From contig NW_004457252.1 of NCBI RefSeq assembly GCF_000313135.1, positions 1-64,000 on the forward strand: a DNA stretch of 64,000 nucleotides. Reading direction: 5' to 3'. A program made the translations under genes and the position numbers. Under the pieces are notes generated by a model, which saw only the letters and a program-made list of their open reading frames with translations, was not told where the DNA came from and did not search any database. This document shows positions 45,262-57,351 of the stretch, one piece after another. This DNA comes from Acanthamoeba castellanii str. Neff (taxonomy: Eukaryota; Discosea; Longamoebia; Acanthamoebidae). Positions within the stretch are counted from its first letter, which is position 1. Every line of letters begins with the position of its first letter.

Positions 45262-48200
45262 TCACGGCGCGGGCAGCCTGGCCACGTCCCACAGGCAGTA
45301 GGTCTCGTCGCTCACCGCTTGGTCCGGCGCCAGCGGGAGATAGGTCGGGTCCTTGAAGATGCGCGCGAACGGCGATCCCTCGCATGGCATCTCCAAACGC
45401 AGCGGACCTGTGCACAATACAACACAACTCATTCAGACACACCGCACGCGTGTGCCATGACGCCACACGACACGACACGACACGACACGCACCTTCGAGG
45501 GCCTGGACGAGGAGGACGAGCGAAGGGTAGCGGTGCTCGTTGTCGAGCACGAAGCCCTGGCCGCAGCCGAGGGGCTGGAGGAGGCGGTAGCTGGTGATGC
45601 CGGCCGTGGCCGACACGCACGAGAGGGTGAAGGCGCCCGGCTGGCTGCTGTACCGCACCAGGAACGAGCCCACGCCGCCCCGCGTCAGCTTCTGCTCGGC
45701 CTCGGGCGAGCTCAGCACCCCGTGGAACCATCTGCTCACCCCGGCGGACCGCACACACACACGACACGACACGACACACAGGTGAGGAATGTCAAGAACG
45801 CAACGCGCCTGAAGTGGTGGAATTCGCGTACGGTTGGGCGAGGGTGGTGAGAATGCGGGTGAAGAGCTGCGACGTCGGTTCGGGGGTGGTGGCCGACGCG
45901 GAGCCGCTCGGCGCCGAGTCCTTGATGGGGCCGAACCACTCCACGAAGCGGTTGAAGGCCTCGATCGTCACCACTTCCCGACCCTCACCGAACGGCTCCT
46001 TCACAGCTGCACGCGTGTGTCGTGTGGCATGCGTGTGCGTGTGTGCGTGTGTCGTGTGTCGTGTCGTGCGGTGAGACACAGCCACCTTAACAGAAAAGGC
46101 GGGATCGCGTTGAAATGTGTACCGAGGAGGGCCTTGAGGCACTTGTAGGCGAGGTCGTCGGGCGAGGCGTGGGCGCCGATGGGGCCGCCGTGGCCTCGGC
46201 CCTTGAGGTACCGCACCTCGTCCACGTCGTACACGCTCGGCAGCGGCGTCTCGTCCAGGTACTCATACAGCGCCCGCACAAAGTCCACCCACGTCACCAC
46301 ATACTACTCCCCACGCCACGTCAGCACTCTACACGCCACACACGTAGCCAATCGCTAGCGCGCGTGTTGTTGATGCGGTGTGTTGATGTGTTGATGTGTT
46401 GATGTGTTGATGTGTTGATGTGTTGATGTGTTGATGTGTTGACATGTTGATGTGTTGATGCGTTGATGTGTTGATGTGTTGATGTGTTGATGTGTTGATG
46501 CGTTGATGCGTTGATGTGTTGATGCGTTGATGTGTTGATGTGTTAATGTGTTGATGTGTTGACATGTTGATGTGTTGATGCGTTGATGTGTTGGTGTGTT
46601 GGTGTGTACCTCCTTGATGAAGTAGCGCATCCAGAAGCGACAGGCGGAGAGCTCGGAGATGGCAGCCTCGACGATGATCTCGTCGAGCACCGAGTTGATC
46701 TCGTCAAAGTCGGGCCGGTTCTCGGGGTAGGCGTCCCAGCAGGACTCGATCAGCTGTCGCAGGTGCGTCGGGCAGTCGGCCGGCAGGGGCGGTCGCTCCT
46801 CGTCCTCCACCACCGCACGCACGAACTCGGTGTAGTCCGAGTGGTGCGGGAACGGGTCCTTCATCGCACACACGCACACGCGACCGCACACGCACACACG
46901 CACACACAGATGACACCAGTAAGAGACCGCACACGCACACGCAGATGACTGAAAGAGACGGTACCTTGCCGGTGAGGATCTCCCAGAGGACGATGCCGAA
47001 GCTGTAGACGTCGGCCTTCTCGTCGAACTCCTCCTGCATCATCACCTCGGGCGCCTAGGTGCGAAAGGCGGTGAGAGAAGTGTGTGTGCGTGCGTGCGTG
47101 CGTGCGTGCGAGCGAGCGTGTGTGTGCGTGTGTGCGTGCGTGCGTGTGCGTGCGTGCGTGTGAGCGTGCGCAATATCGCGTGTACGGCGTGTGCGGTCGG
47201 GTGTGTGCGGTGGTGGGTACCATGAAAAGGGGGGTGCCCTTGGCTCCGCCCTGGTCCTTCATGGTCGAGGTGGGCTTGATCGCGCTCAGCCCAAAGTCGC
47301 ACACCTTCACCTTGTACGAGGTCTCGTTCTTGTTGTACTGTTTGTTGTTGTGTTCCATTAGCCCACCGCACACGACACACCCCACAGAACACACCAAACG
47401 ACACACGACACGCGCGACGCGTGTGTGTGCGGCGGTGTGGGCGAGTACCAGGAGGTTGGCGGCCTTGAGGTCGCGGTGGATGATGGGCGGGTTGGAGCAG
47501 TGGAGCCAGTTCACGCCCAGCGCGGCGTCCTTGGCCATGCGCATCTTCTCAAACAGCGAGAACTTGAGGCCGCTCCGCTTGATCAGCGTGTCGAGGTCGC
47601 CGTGCATCAGCTCCGTCACGATCTTGAACTGGCCCGGAATGGTACAGGCGCCCATGAACAGCACGATGTTGGGGTGCGGATTGGCGCTCATGATCTCGAC
47701 CTCGGTGCGGAGCAGCTGCAGCTGGGCCTCGTCGAGGTCCTGCAGCTGGACCAGGGGTATCTTGACCGCGACGTCGTTGGCGCGGCACACGCCGCGGAAC
47801 ACGGCGCCGAAGCAGCCGTCGCCAAGCTTAGCGCCGAGCGAGATCTCGTCGGGCTGGATCTCGGCGCCGGCGGCGGACCGCACGTGGACCAGGGCCGCGG
47901 CCGTGGAGTATTCGCCCGATTGGCCGCCGGCGCTCGCGGGGTATTTAGTGGGGCTGCCGCTATTGGGCGAGCGACTGCCTCCGCGGCCGCCGGTGGCCGC
48001 GGGCAGCGAGGGCGTCTTGCCGGCGAGGACCTGCTTGAGGATGGCGACGTTGTTCTGGATGGCGCCCTTCCACTCGGCCCCGAGGGCCTCGAAGCCCAGC
48101 GTGTGCTCGTCGCCGCCAAAGGTCTTGATCCACAGCTCGGTCGTCGTCGCCTTCATGTCCGTGACCGTCAGCAGCAGCACCGCCGTCGACCAGCTCAACG

Positions 48201-50206
48201 CCTACACTCACGCAAATTGTTATTATTAATTGAAAATTGGCATTTTTTCATGAATCATTTTATAAAATAATCAAATGCATAAAAACAATGAAAAGAAAGA
48301 AATGGTACCTTGGCGCTGTGGAAGAAGCGGAGGGTGTACTCGTCGAGCTCGCACCAGGCCTTGGTGCCGTTGTGCTTGACGCACCCGCGCTTGAATCGGA
48401 TCAGCTTCTCGTCGGTGATCAGGTGCCTCTGCTTCCTCAGCCGCTTCATGTTGCCCCACAGCGCCACAGCCCACTCCAGCCTGCAAACCCCATGTGTGTG
48501 CACGCACGTCATGAGAATTCAGCACACACATATGACCGCACACGAACACGCACATGCACAAAAACACGACCGCACACGCACACGCACACGCACACGCACC
48601 ACCGCACACAACGTACCGGTTGATGTCGCTGGCGGGCTTGAGGGAGGAGATGTTGTAGCCGGAGAGGACCCACATCTTGGAGCCGCCGTCGCGGTTGAGC
48701 ACGATGCTGTCCGACTCCAACGTCACCTCGCTCTGCGCCAGATCCAGCGTACAGACCGGCTTGGGCGACTGTCATCACCGTACAATTAGCGTGTGTCGTG
48801 CTGCGTGTGCGGTGTGCGTGTGCGGTGTGCGTGTGAGTGCGGTGGGGGGGGACACGCACGTCAGGTTTTTCAAAGCACGACAGCACGAGGCCGCCCACCT
48901 GCACCCAGGCGGGCATCGGCTCGTCCCGCCCGACAGCGACCGACAGCAGCCCACGCTTGTACCGCACGGGCCAGTTCTCGGCCAGGCTCTGGGCTCTGCC
49001 GGCCAGCTCGTCCACACTTAAGGGCTCTGCTGGCGTGGCATCCTCCATCGCCTGGCTCGCCAGGAATGCCTCGTAGACCGCGCGCAGGCCGGGCTGCTCG
49101 AGCTTGCGGTTGTGTTCGATGGCATCGAACAGGTCGATCAGGAACGTGTCGGCGCCCGGCGAGCGCGAGTCGAGCGTCGACAGGCTTATGTAGGAGGTGA
49201 GGTTGTCGGGCGTGGTCACCACCAGCCGATCGTTCATCGCGTCAGGCGAGCACTTGATGTCCCCTATGTGCCACGTCACCCTATGGAATGTGCGGAATGC
49301 AACACGCGTTAGAGTGTGTGTCGTGTCGTGTCGTGTCGGTGGTGCCGTGGGTAGAGAGCGTACACTTCGGTGGCGGCAGAGGTGGTGCCGGGGGAGGAGG
49401 TGGAGCAGGTGAGGTGCTTGCCGTAGAGCTCGACGATTTGGGAGCCGCCGCGGGTGCCGCGCGGCAGTCCCACACTGTTCCACGCCTTCTGGACGAACCG
49501 GTCCTGGGCGCCCCCGTGGCTCAGCACATGGTTGCGCTGGATCGCGAACAACCTGCCAATCACCCGCGCCAATCATCAGCCTCCCAGCCCACTATATAGT
49601 GTGGTGTTGGCCACATATTACACTGAGCACTACGAACCATGAGCGCTGTTCCTCCTGGGTCTCGGCCGAGATCTGGTACACGCGCTTGTCGGTGTGCAGC
49701 TGTATGTTGAACTTGGATCGCTTCTCGTTCTTGTCGCTCGGGGTGGACGTCACCTTGAACACCCCCCATCAATCCGTTTGGTCATTGTATGAACTGAAGT
49801 GCGGGGGGGGGGCTGTAGTGGTACCTGTGTAACCTTCATGAGCTCGATCACATCGATCGGCACCACGTCCTACACTCGTTTATACAACCAAACGTAAAAA
49901 CATAACATTACATATCACCAACATCAACATCAATCATGATGAGAGTAGACATAGTGGTGGGGGGGGGTTGGATGAGAGAGGAGATAGAACCTTGCGGGCC
50001 TTGCAGTAGCTGATGGTGCTGTTCTCGAGGCTGAACCATCTGCGCTTCCAGCCCTTGTTCCGGTTACCCTGCTTTCGGAGGAAGCCCTGCTTCGTCATCG
50101 CGCCGTCCTTCCCGCCGGCCCGAAAGTCGTAGAGCACATCGAAATCGACCTTCTTCCGCCTCTTCTCCGACTCTGGCGCGGCCTGGGGCGTCAGCGTAGA
50201 CCTCAT
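45262..50206 (-). CDS. PH-domain, TKL-type kinase and SH2 protein (Shk family)
   Basis: A signalling kinase of roughly 1,140 residues over about 15 exons. Start MRSTLTPQAAPESEKRRKK. The first PH domain (GFLRKQGNRNKGWKRRWFSL; YQISAETQEEQRSW) is followed by a regulatory middle region and a second PH-like domain (KLIRFKRGCVKHNGTKAWCE, then LWIKTFGGDEHTLGFEALG). The kinase has a glycine loop GDGCFGAVF, VAVKIP lysine, HRDLKAANLL, DFGLS, and an APE region split by an intron. The C-terminal SH2 domain (SRWFHGVLSSPEAEQKL) retains the phosphotyrosine arginine in FLVRYSS. Kinase followed by SH2 is the layout of amoebozoan Shk dual-specificity kinases. The two N-terminal PH modules are an addition I do not associate with the Dictyostelium Shk proteins. 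The protein ends WDVARLPAP. It probably acts at phosphoinositide-rich membranes. Confidence 0.87.
46369..46607. repeat. (TTGATGTG)n minisatellite in a kinase-gene intron
   Basis: About 28 copies of an eight-base unit with variants TTGATGCG and TTGACATG; two higher-order blocks repeat the same variant order. Entirely intronic. Confidence 0.92.
47083..47172. repeat. GTGC/GTGT tandem repeat in a kinase-gene intron
   Basis: Imperfect four-base units, GTGC and GTGT alternating, filling the intron just before the exon that encodes the activation-loop region. Confidence 0.8.
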
Positions 50207-50413
50207 GCTACGTCGCTATTTCAACAAGAGCTTTCTTCTTCTTCTAAGATGTCCCCTCGATGTTTGTTGCTGTTGATTGTCTGGCCTCAATGTGGTCGTG
50301 CGGGCTGGCCTCGGGTGCTGTTGGCCAAAAGGGCATAGCCCAAAAACAGACAAGGAATGTCAGGCACCTCGAGAAGCGGGCAAATTCCGCCGCCAGTCGT
50401 GTCGCGTGACGCA
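50207..50413. promoter_or_regulatory. Kinase-gene promoter and tRNA upstream region
   Basis: Short spacer between the kinase start codon and the tRNA. No gene is visible; a T/C-rich tract lies at about 50228-50246. Confidence 0.45.
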
Positions 50414-50484
50414 GGCACTTTAGCTTAGTGGTAGAGCGTCAGTCTTGTAAACTGAAGGTCATGGGTTCAATCCCCATAAGTGCC
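50414..50484 (+). tRNA. tRNA-Thr (anticodon TGT)
   Basis: A 71-base cloverleaf. The seven-pair acceptor stem is GGCACTT/AAGTGCC. The D arm contains an A-box match (TAGCTTAGTGG). The anticodon stem TCAGT/ACTGA encloses loop CTTGTAA with anticodon TGT. The T arm is ATGGG/CCCAT around TTCAATC, with B-box GGTTCAATCC. No intron. It is followed within two bases by a TTTTT run (about 50486-50490), a Pol III terminator. Confidence 0.96.
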
Positions 50485-50491
50485 TCTTTTT
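50485..50491 (+). terminator. Pol III terminator of tRNA-Thr
   Basis: A five-T run immediately downstream of the tRNA 3' end. Confidence 0.85.
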
Positions 50492-50724
50492 GGCTTGCCT
50501 GGTCGTGGTGGGCGCCAGTCACAGTGCTCGTTCTTTTTCTTGACCATTTGGGTCTCGGCGGGAGCTCACCAAACTCGCGTGTGTGAGTTGTGGTTCGTGG
50601 TTCGTTGGCCGCAGTGAGAATTGTGAAAAGCGGTTCTCTGCCGCTTTTTCCCTTTTCTCTTTCTTTTTTGCCAATTTCGTTTTTGTTTGATTTGTGTAGC
50701 ACAATATTTATTTCCTCCACCGCT

Positions 50725-53700
50725 ATGCTGCGACGCGCTACTGCCATCACCACCACCACCGGTGGTGCCTCCTCCTTCCGCCGCTCCTCCTCGGCTGCCG
50801 TGCGTCGCCTCGCTGCGGCACTGCCGCCACTACGCGGCCTGCGCGCCCTCCATTCATCGCCGGCCGCCCTCCGTGCCGCCCCCGCCCTACGTACGTGTCC
50901 CTCTGCTCCTCCGGACCACCCACCAGAGTGACGTGGCATGACGTGTCCCTGTTTTTCCGTGCGTGTACGTGTGCGGTGTGCGTGCGTGTGCGTGCGTGTG
51001 CGGTGGTGCGGTATTGCAGTGCCTCGGCTCGGGTTGGTGGAGCGGGCAGTGGGCCACAGGCAGCGGACGGCCGTGGTGGCCCCGGCCGACGCCGCAGTCG
51101 ACAGCACGGCCAACCACGGGAGCGCTCCTACGGCCGCCTGCTGGCCGATGCCACCGCACTCGCCGGGCACCTCCGCCAGCTCGCGTACGACACACACGCC
51201 CACCGCACACGCACACGGCACACGGCACGCACGGCAAGTGTGTGTGCGTGCGGTGATTGACTGGGGCGCGTGTCGTGCGGCACACGCAGGGGAGTGGCGC
51301 CGGAGAAGGACATGAAGGAGGGCCGCGTGGCGTTCTTGTGTCCCGCCGACTACTCCTACGTCGCCACCCAATGGGGCATCTGGGTTCGCCATCATCATCA
51401 CCACCACCGTCATCAACTTCATCACCAAATTCACCACCACTACCTTCATCACCATAATCACCACCACCACCTTCATCACCACCATCAACTTCATCAACTT
51501 CATCATCCTCGTTACATTATTCTCACTCTTCTGCTGCTGCTGCTTCTTCTTCTTCAGAGCGCCGGTGGCGTGGCGGTGCCGATCGGGGTGCATCACCCGG
51601 GGCCCGAGGTGGAGTACGTCATCAGCAACAGCGAGGCGTCGGCCNNNNNNNNNNNNNNNNNNNNNCACGGCATGTGACTGGCCCACCTCACGGCATGTGT
51701 GTGCGTGTCGTGCGGCACACGCAGGGGAGTGGCGCCGGAGAAGGACATGAAGGGGGGCCGCGTGGCGTTCTTGTGTCCCGCCGACTACTCCTACGTCGCC
51801 ACCCAATGGGGCATCTGGGTTCGCCATCATCATCACCACCACCTTCATCACCACCATCAACTTCATCAACTTCATCATCCTCGTTACATTATTCTCACTC
51901 TTCTGCTGCTTCTTCTTCTTCTTCTTCTTCAGAGCGCCGGTGGCGTGGCGGTGCCGATCGGGGTGCATCATCCGGGGCCCGAGGTGGAGTACGTCATCAG
52001 CAACAGCGAGGCGTCGGCCGTCGTCATCCATCCCACGTACGGCGCACGCCCCCGCACACGACACGACACACACCCCTTTTATAAAGATATATAAACATAT
52101 AAACCACATGTAACTAAATATGGCAATATAACTATATATATAAATAAATAAATTATAGGTTCGAGCAGCTGGTGGAGCCCATCGCGCGCCGGCTGAACGT
52201 GCCGGTACTCACGCTCGCGCCGCAGCTCTTCCCCGCCCGGCCGGCCGTACATATACGCCCCCCCCCACCCCGGTCGTCAGCCGCCATCTTAACCGCCGCC
52301 ACCCCCCACCCTGCGCCTCCACAGGAGCTCGAGCCCTCGTTTTTCGACGTCGACCTAGACAGGGGCGCCCACATCGTCTACACCAGGTGCGTGTCGTGCC
52401 GTGCCGTGCGTGCCGTGCCGTGCCGTGTGTCGTGTCGTGCGGTGCGGTGCGGTGCTGCTGATGATGATTTGGGGGGTACCGGTACCAGCGGTACGACGGG
52501 GCGGCCCAAGGGTGTGTACACGACGCACCGCAACGTGGAGGCGCAGGTGTCGGCCCTGGTCGACGCCTGGGGCTGGACCCCGGACGACCACATCCTCAAC
52601 GTCCTCCCGCTCCACCACGTCCACGGCATCATCGCCGTACGTTTGCGTGTCGCGTCGTGCCGCGTGTGTCGTGCCACGGAACGCGTTCTTATTCGATACA
52701 CGATGTGTCGTGTCGTTGGTCGTGTCGTTGGTCGTGTCGTGTCGTGCTGCCAGGTGTTGACCAGCGCGCTGTGGTCCGGGGCCAAGTGCGAGATGATGAG
52801 CAAGTTCGACGCGTCGGCCGTCTGGCGGCGCTTCACCGACACCACCCAACCGCAGCTCTCCCTCTTCATGGCCGTACCCACCGTCTACGGTGAGTTCTTC
52901 GCGCGCGTGTCGTGTGTGTCGTGCCGTGTGTGTCGTTTGTCGTGCCACACGCGTGTCGTGTCATGAGATCTTACATTGGACGCCCCACTCCCCAATCGCG
53001 CAGCCAAGTTGATCGAGGCCTACGACCAGATGACGCCCGAGCAGCAGCGCCACGCCACCGACGCCTGCCGCCACTTCCGCCTCATGGTCTCCGGCTCTGC
53101 CGCTCTCCCCGGTACCCCACCCCCCACCCCCCTCATTGCCCACCACCCGTCCATCTCACCGCACACGCACACGCACAATCGCACACGCACACAATCGCAC
53201 ACACACACACGCACAATCGCACACGCGCAGAGACGATCATGGCGCGGTGGCAGGAGATCAGTGGGCACCTGCTGCTGGAGCGGTACGGCATGACCGAGTT
53301 CGGCATGGCCATCTCCAACCCGCTCCACGGCCAGCGGCGGCCCGGCTGCGTGGGCACGCCCCTTCCCGGATACAAGGTAGCTACGTCGACGTAACTAACT
53401 TTGCCCCCCCCCCAACCACCCACCGGGGCCAATCGGAGCTAAAATGACGCGACGCGACGCGGTGGTAGGTCCGCATTTTGCCGGCGGCGGCCGAGGGCCA
53501 GGCGGCAGCCTCGGCGGCCACCACCGAACACGGCGTGTCGGGCGACCTGCAGGTGACCGGCCCCGCCGTCTTTAAGGAGTGCGTACACCTCATCATCGTC
53601 GTTGTGTGTCGTGTCGTGTCGTGTGTGTCGTGTGCGTGTCGTGTCGTGTCGCGTGTTGATGACGTGGTACGCAGGTATTGGAAGAATCCGGAGGCGACGG

Positions 53701-54363
53701 CCAAGGAGTTCACGAACGACGGGTGGTTCAAGACGGGCGACATCGCCGAGTACGTCGACGAGAGCGGCGTCATCCGCATTCTCGGCCGCTCCAGCGTCGA
53801 CATCCTCAAATCGGGCGGCTACAAGATCAGGTCCGCCTCCTCGACGGCTGCGCGCGTGTCGTGTCGTGTCGCTGGTCGTGTCGTGTCGTCTTCTTTATTT
53901 ATGTGGCATCGCGTGTGTCGCGTGTGTGTCGTATGTCGTATGTCGCAGTGCGCTGGATGTCGAGCGCGTGCTGCTGGAGCACCCGGCCATCGCCGAGTGC
54001 GCCGTCGTGGGCCTGCCCGACCCCTCCTTCGGCCAGACCATCACCGCCGTCGTCGTGCTCAAGCAGGTACACCACACACGACACGACGCGACACGACGCG
54101 ACACGACACGACACGACACGACACGACACACATTACATACACCACCTTTTCCCTGGTGATGACAAATGATGATGATGATGGCGGTGCAGGGCGAGAAGGA
54201 GCTGGAGCTGGGGGCGCTGAAGGAGTGGTGCCAGGACAGGATGAGCGGGTACAAGGTGCCCCGCAAGCTGCTCGCGCTGGCCCAGATGCCCCGCAACGCC
54301 ATGGGCAAGGTCAACAAGAAGGACCTCGTCAAGTCCATCATCACCACCACCGCCACCGCGTAG
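50725..54363 (+). CDS. ACSF3: Malonyl/methylmalonyl-CoA synthetase, ACSF3-like (frameshifted and gapped)
   Basis: Mitochondrial acyl-CoA synthetase that activates malonate and methylmalonate. The N-terminus [20 protein letters not shown] is a plausible mitochondrial targeting peptide. Family blocks follow over about 14 exons: [37 protein letters not shown], the AMP-binding P-loop SGTTGRPKG (split by an intron), [45 protein letters not shown] and the C-terminal lysine region [13 protein letters not shown]. These match ACSF3 more closely than acetyl- or long-chain enzymes. Two defects appear: a one-base frame break at the GGG of 51118-51120 in exon 2, and duplicated exons around an N-gap (51645-51665). 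Both look like sequence or assembly faults rather than a dead gene, because all later exons are intact. Confidence 0.9.
51268..52039 (+). repeat. Duplicated two-exon block flanking the gap
   Basis: Both copies contain the exon with KDMK(E/G)[10 protein letters not shown] and the exon with [15 protein letters not shown]. They differ at one replacement site (GAG versus GGG), one silent site (CAC versus CAT) and in the length of the CAT/CAC/CTT-rich intron. Only one copy fits the protein family. Confidence 0.92.
51645..51665. other. Assembly gap (21 N)
   Basis: Undetermined bases inside ACSF3. The sequence before (about 51268-51644) and after (about 51702-52039) the gap are near-identical copies of the same two exons and intervening intron. 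Confidence 0.99.
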
Positions 54364-54559
54364 CCGCCTTCATCTTCTTCTTCGAGAAGACGACGAGCCA
54401 CTACGCGTGCGCGTGTAGAGAGACAAAAACTTCACCAAAGTGTCGAAGAAGGTGATGACGAGCGTGTAGAGAGAAAGAGGAAGAGAGGAAGAGAGAGCTG
54501 GCTTGTGCATGAAGACGATCTATTCACATCAACCCCTCTACAAGCGCTACTTACGTGCT
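54364..54559. other. Convergent 3' ends, ACSF3 and PSMB5
   Basis: 196 bp, partly AG-rich (about 54470-54500). No gene. Confidence 0.5.
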
Positions 54560-55895
54560 TCACTCGTTCATCTCCTTTTCGGCCTTCTCCCTGGCCGCCA
54601 GGCCGTACTGCTCGTAGTAGAGGTCGTTGCTGTCCTGCGCCGAGATGTGCTTCCAGCCCTGCTCCGAAATGTGATACACTGGCCGCACGACACGACACGC
54701 ACACATAATGAGACACGACACGCACACATAATGAGACACGACACGACACACGCCCACGAAACGACACGACACGCGCGCGAGCGAGGAGGGGGGCTTACCG
54801 TTGATGGTACCGCCCGAGTAGGCATCGCGATGGGCAGCGTGGAAGATGGCGCGCCTGCCGAGCTCGCAGGCCTCCTCGACGGTGAGGTCGAAGCGGTAGC
54901 CGGCGTCCATCACACCATAGGCGTAGGTGCCGCCCGAGCCCACCGAGAACTTGTCGCCCTTCAGGCGTGTGCCGTCGCTGTCCACGTAGAAGATGTTGGG
55001 ACCCTGCCACGCAAAAACACCGCACCCGTCAGCACACACGACACACGACACACAACACGCACACCGCACACGCGACACGACCCGCGAGGAGAGGAGAGGG
55101 AGTATACCCGCTTGTCCCAGCCGCAGATCATGGAGCCGACGGAGAGGCCCTGGTTGCGGTAGTAGTAGAGGATGTTGGAGAGGACCTTGGAGGCGGCGGC
55201 GACGGTCATGCGCTCCTTGTTGCGCAGCTGGTAGAGTCGCGTCCTCCTGCCGAGCTCGCGCTCCCAGTAGGAGCAATCGGCGGCACCACCGGCCATGGTG
55301 CCCAGAAGGAAGGGGTTGATCCTGATCACCTTCTGCACTGACTGCGAGGCTGTTGTGCCGCGGGGAGAGAGATTGATTGGAGGATGGATCAGCAACATGT
55401 AGAGACAGAAAAGAAGAAGAATCAAAGCGGTGATCGAAGATTTGTGTAGAGGATTGATAAAAAGATAAGATGCTGTGAAGATAAGAAGATAAGAAGATAA
55501 GAAGATATGGCACTACACTGCCCCCCCCCGGCCAAAGAATGGAGATCGACGTACCAATGTAGGTTCCTTGCGTGGCACGAGAGTCGACAGCGACAACGAT
55601 GCCACCCTGGAAGACAAAGGAGAGGGTAGTGGTTCCGTGCAGCATTTTGATGGGCTCGGCTTGGGTCTCTTGGAAAGTATCGGTAAGGAAGGAGGCGGGC
55701 TGGGGAAATGGAAGGGGCAAGATGAGATGGAGCAGAAGAGTGCCAATACGACTGTGTGTCTAAAGATGAAGGGCGTACGTTGCTGACAGCAGGCAGAGTG
55801 AATCTGTCTACGTCCAGCACCTCATTTTGAAGCTGGTTGTCCTCACGCTCGCTGGGCAAGTCGAGGAAGTCGAGATTGAGTGCCGCCGTGGCCAT
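54560..55895 (-). CDS. PSMB5: 20S proteasome subunit beta type-5 (chymotrypsin-like)
   Basis: Catalytic beta5 subunit. Start [19 protein letters not shown]; the propeptide ends at the Gly-Thr cleavage site in [10 protein letters not shown], so Thr1 is preserved. Other active-site elements are present: Asp17 in VDSRAT, Lys33 in [14 protein letters not shown] (after a splice) and the YRDAYSGG-like HRDAYSGG segment. The [17 protein letters not shown] and [10 protein letters not shown] blocks are characteristic of beta5. It is encoded in about five exons and ends EKAEKEMNE at 54560. A microsatellite of AAGAT units (about 55462-55508) sits in an intron. It is divergent to RPS2, 510 bp away. Confidence 0.96.
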
Positions 55896-56405
55896 GTTGG
55901 CTGAATATCTTTCTTTTGCTAGCAATTGAGATGTGAGATCTACTCTCTCACGCTCACGCCAATCCAACTCGAGTTTCGAGATTGGCCACCAGCTCTGTGT
56001 TTGCTGTCTCTCTGCTCGCCACCCCTACTTTGCGTGGCTCAAATGGCCGGTTATTTCCAGCCAAGAAATATAAATAATGCCAAATATTTTACAGTCACAT
56101 CGCCACCTTAAGGCTATCATTCGTGCCGGGAGAAATCCGGGATCGATCCGGCAGGTAAAGGCTTGGTATTTGGCCGGCGGGCAACCTTCTCTCTCCTTCT
56201 TTCTTTCTCTCTTCCATCGTGAGTATCTGATGTACGTGCACCGTACTACTCGCCCTCTTGCATCGTCCATCCCCCTTTGGCTGGGGTCTCTCTTGTCAAT
56301 GATTTCACAAGCTAATCTAGAACGTTCTCTCCCCTCTTCTCTTCTTCTACAACAAAACTGTGGATGCCGCCCCACATTCGAATCGATCGACGACCCCATT
56401 AGCAA
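55896..56405. promoter_or_regulatory. Divergent promoter, PSMB5 / RPS2
   Basis: Contains two pyrimidine-rich tracts in the RPS2 sense (about 56189-56218 and 56320-56350), of the kind found near transcription starts of ribosomal-protein genes. A 5' UTR intron for RPS2 is possible. Confidence 0.5.
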
Positions 56406-57351
56406 ATGGCTGACACCGCTTCGGCCGAACAGAGAGGTGGGAGGGGTACTGGTGAGCGTGGCTTCGGCGGCAGGGGCCGTGGTCGCGGTGAAGGTGGTCG
56501 TGGACGTGGAGGTGATGGCGGCGGTCGTGGCCGCGGCCGCGGTGGTCCCCGTCGCGAGAAGGGTGAGGAGAAGGAGCACTGGGTGCCCGCCACCAAGCTC
56601 GGCCGTCTCGTCAAGTCCGGCAAGGTGACCAAGCTCGAGCAGATCTACCTCTACTCTCTCCCCGTCAAGGAGTACCAAATCATCGATCAGTTCGTCTCTG
56701 GCCTCAAGGACGAGGTGCTCAAGATCATGCCCGTCCAGAAGCAGACCCGTGCCGGTCAGAGGACTCGCTTCAAGGCTTTCGTCGTCGTTGGTGACTTCAA
56801 CGGTACGGCAACACATGTCAACATAAGAAATCGATTGCCCTTCAACTCTGGTCTAATTAATTCCCTTCTCTCCAGGCCACGTCGGTCTCGGTGTCAAGTG
56901 CTCGAAGGAAGTGGCCACCGCCATCCGTGCCGCCATCATCCTCGCGAAGCTGGCCGTCGTGCCCGTGAGGCGTGGTTACTGGGGTAACTTCATCGGCAAG
57001 CCCCACACCGTCCCCGTCAAGGTGACCGGCAAGTGCGGCTCGATCCGCGTGCGCCTCATCCCCGCCCCCAAGGGTACCGGCCTCGTCGCCTCGCAGGTCC
57101 CCAAGAAGATGCTGCAGTTCGCCGGTATCGAGGACGTGTTCACGTCGTCTTCGGGCCACACTGCCACCCTCGGCAACTTCGCCAAGGCCACCTTCTTCGC
57201 CATCACCAAGACCTACCAGTTCCTCACGCCCGACTTGTGGAAGACTGGCAAGTTCCAGAAGGACCTCTACCACGCCAACACCGACTTCCTCGCCTCGTAC
57301 GGTGAGAAGCACGCCGCTGAGGAGAAGCAGGCTCGTCACGAGAGGGACTAG
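56406..57351 (+). CDS. RPS2: 40S ribosomal protein S2 (uS5)
   Basis: Small-subunit ribosomal protein at the mRNA entry side. Two exons (56406-56802, 56876-57351) separated by a 73-base intron; the glycine codon of GDFNGHVG is split. The N-terminal RG/GRG-rich tail (about residues 9-50) is typical of eukaryotic S2. The S5 domain follows ([70 protein letters not shown]). The length of 290 residues agrees with the family. An AATAAA at 57423 lies 72 bases past the stop. Confidence 0.98.

Noticed and set aside
50439..52109. Long minus-strand frame of more than 500 codons across ACSF3
   Set aside because: It runs through the N-gap, introns and antisense of conserved ACSF3 exons and contains no family motif; it is a GC-bias shadow.
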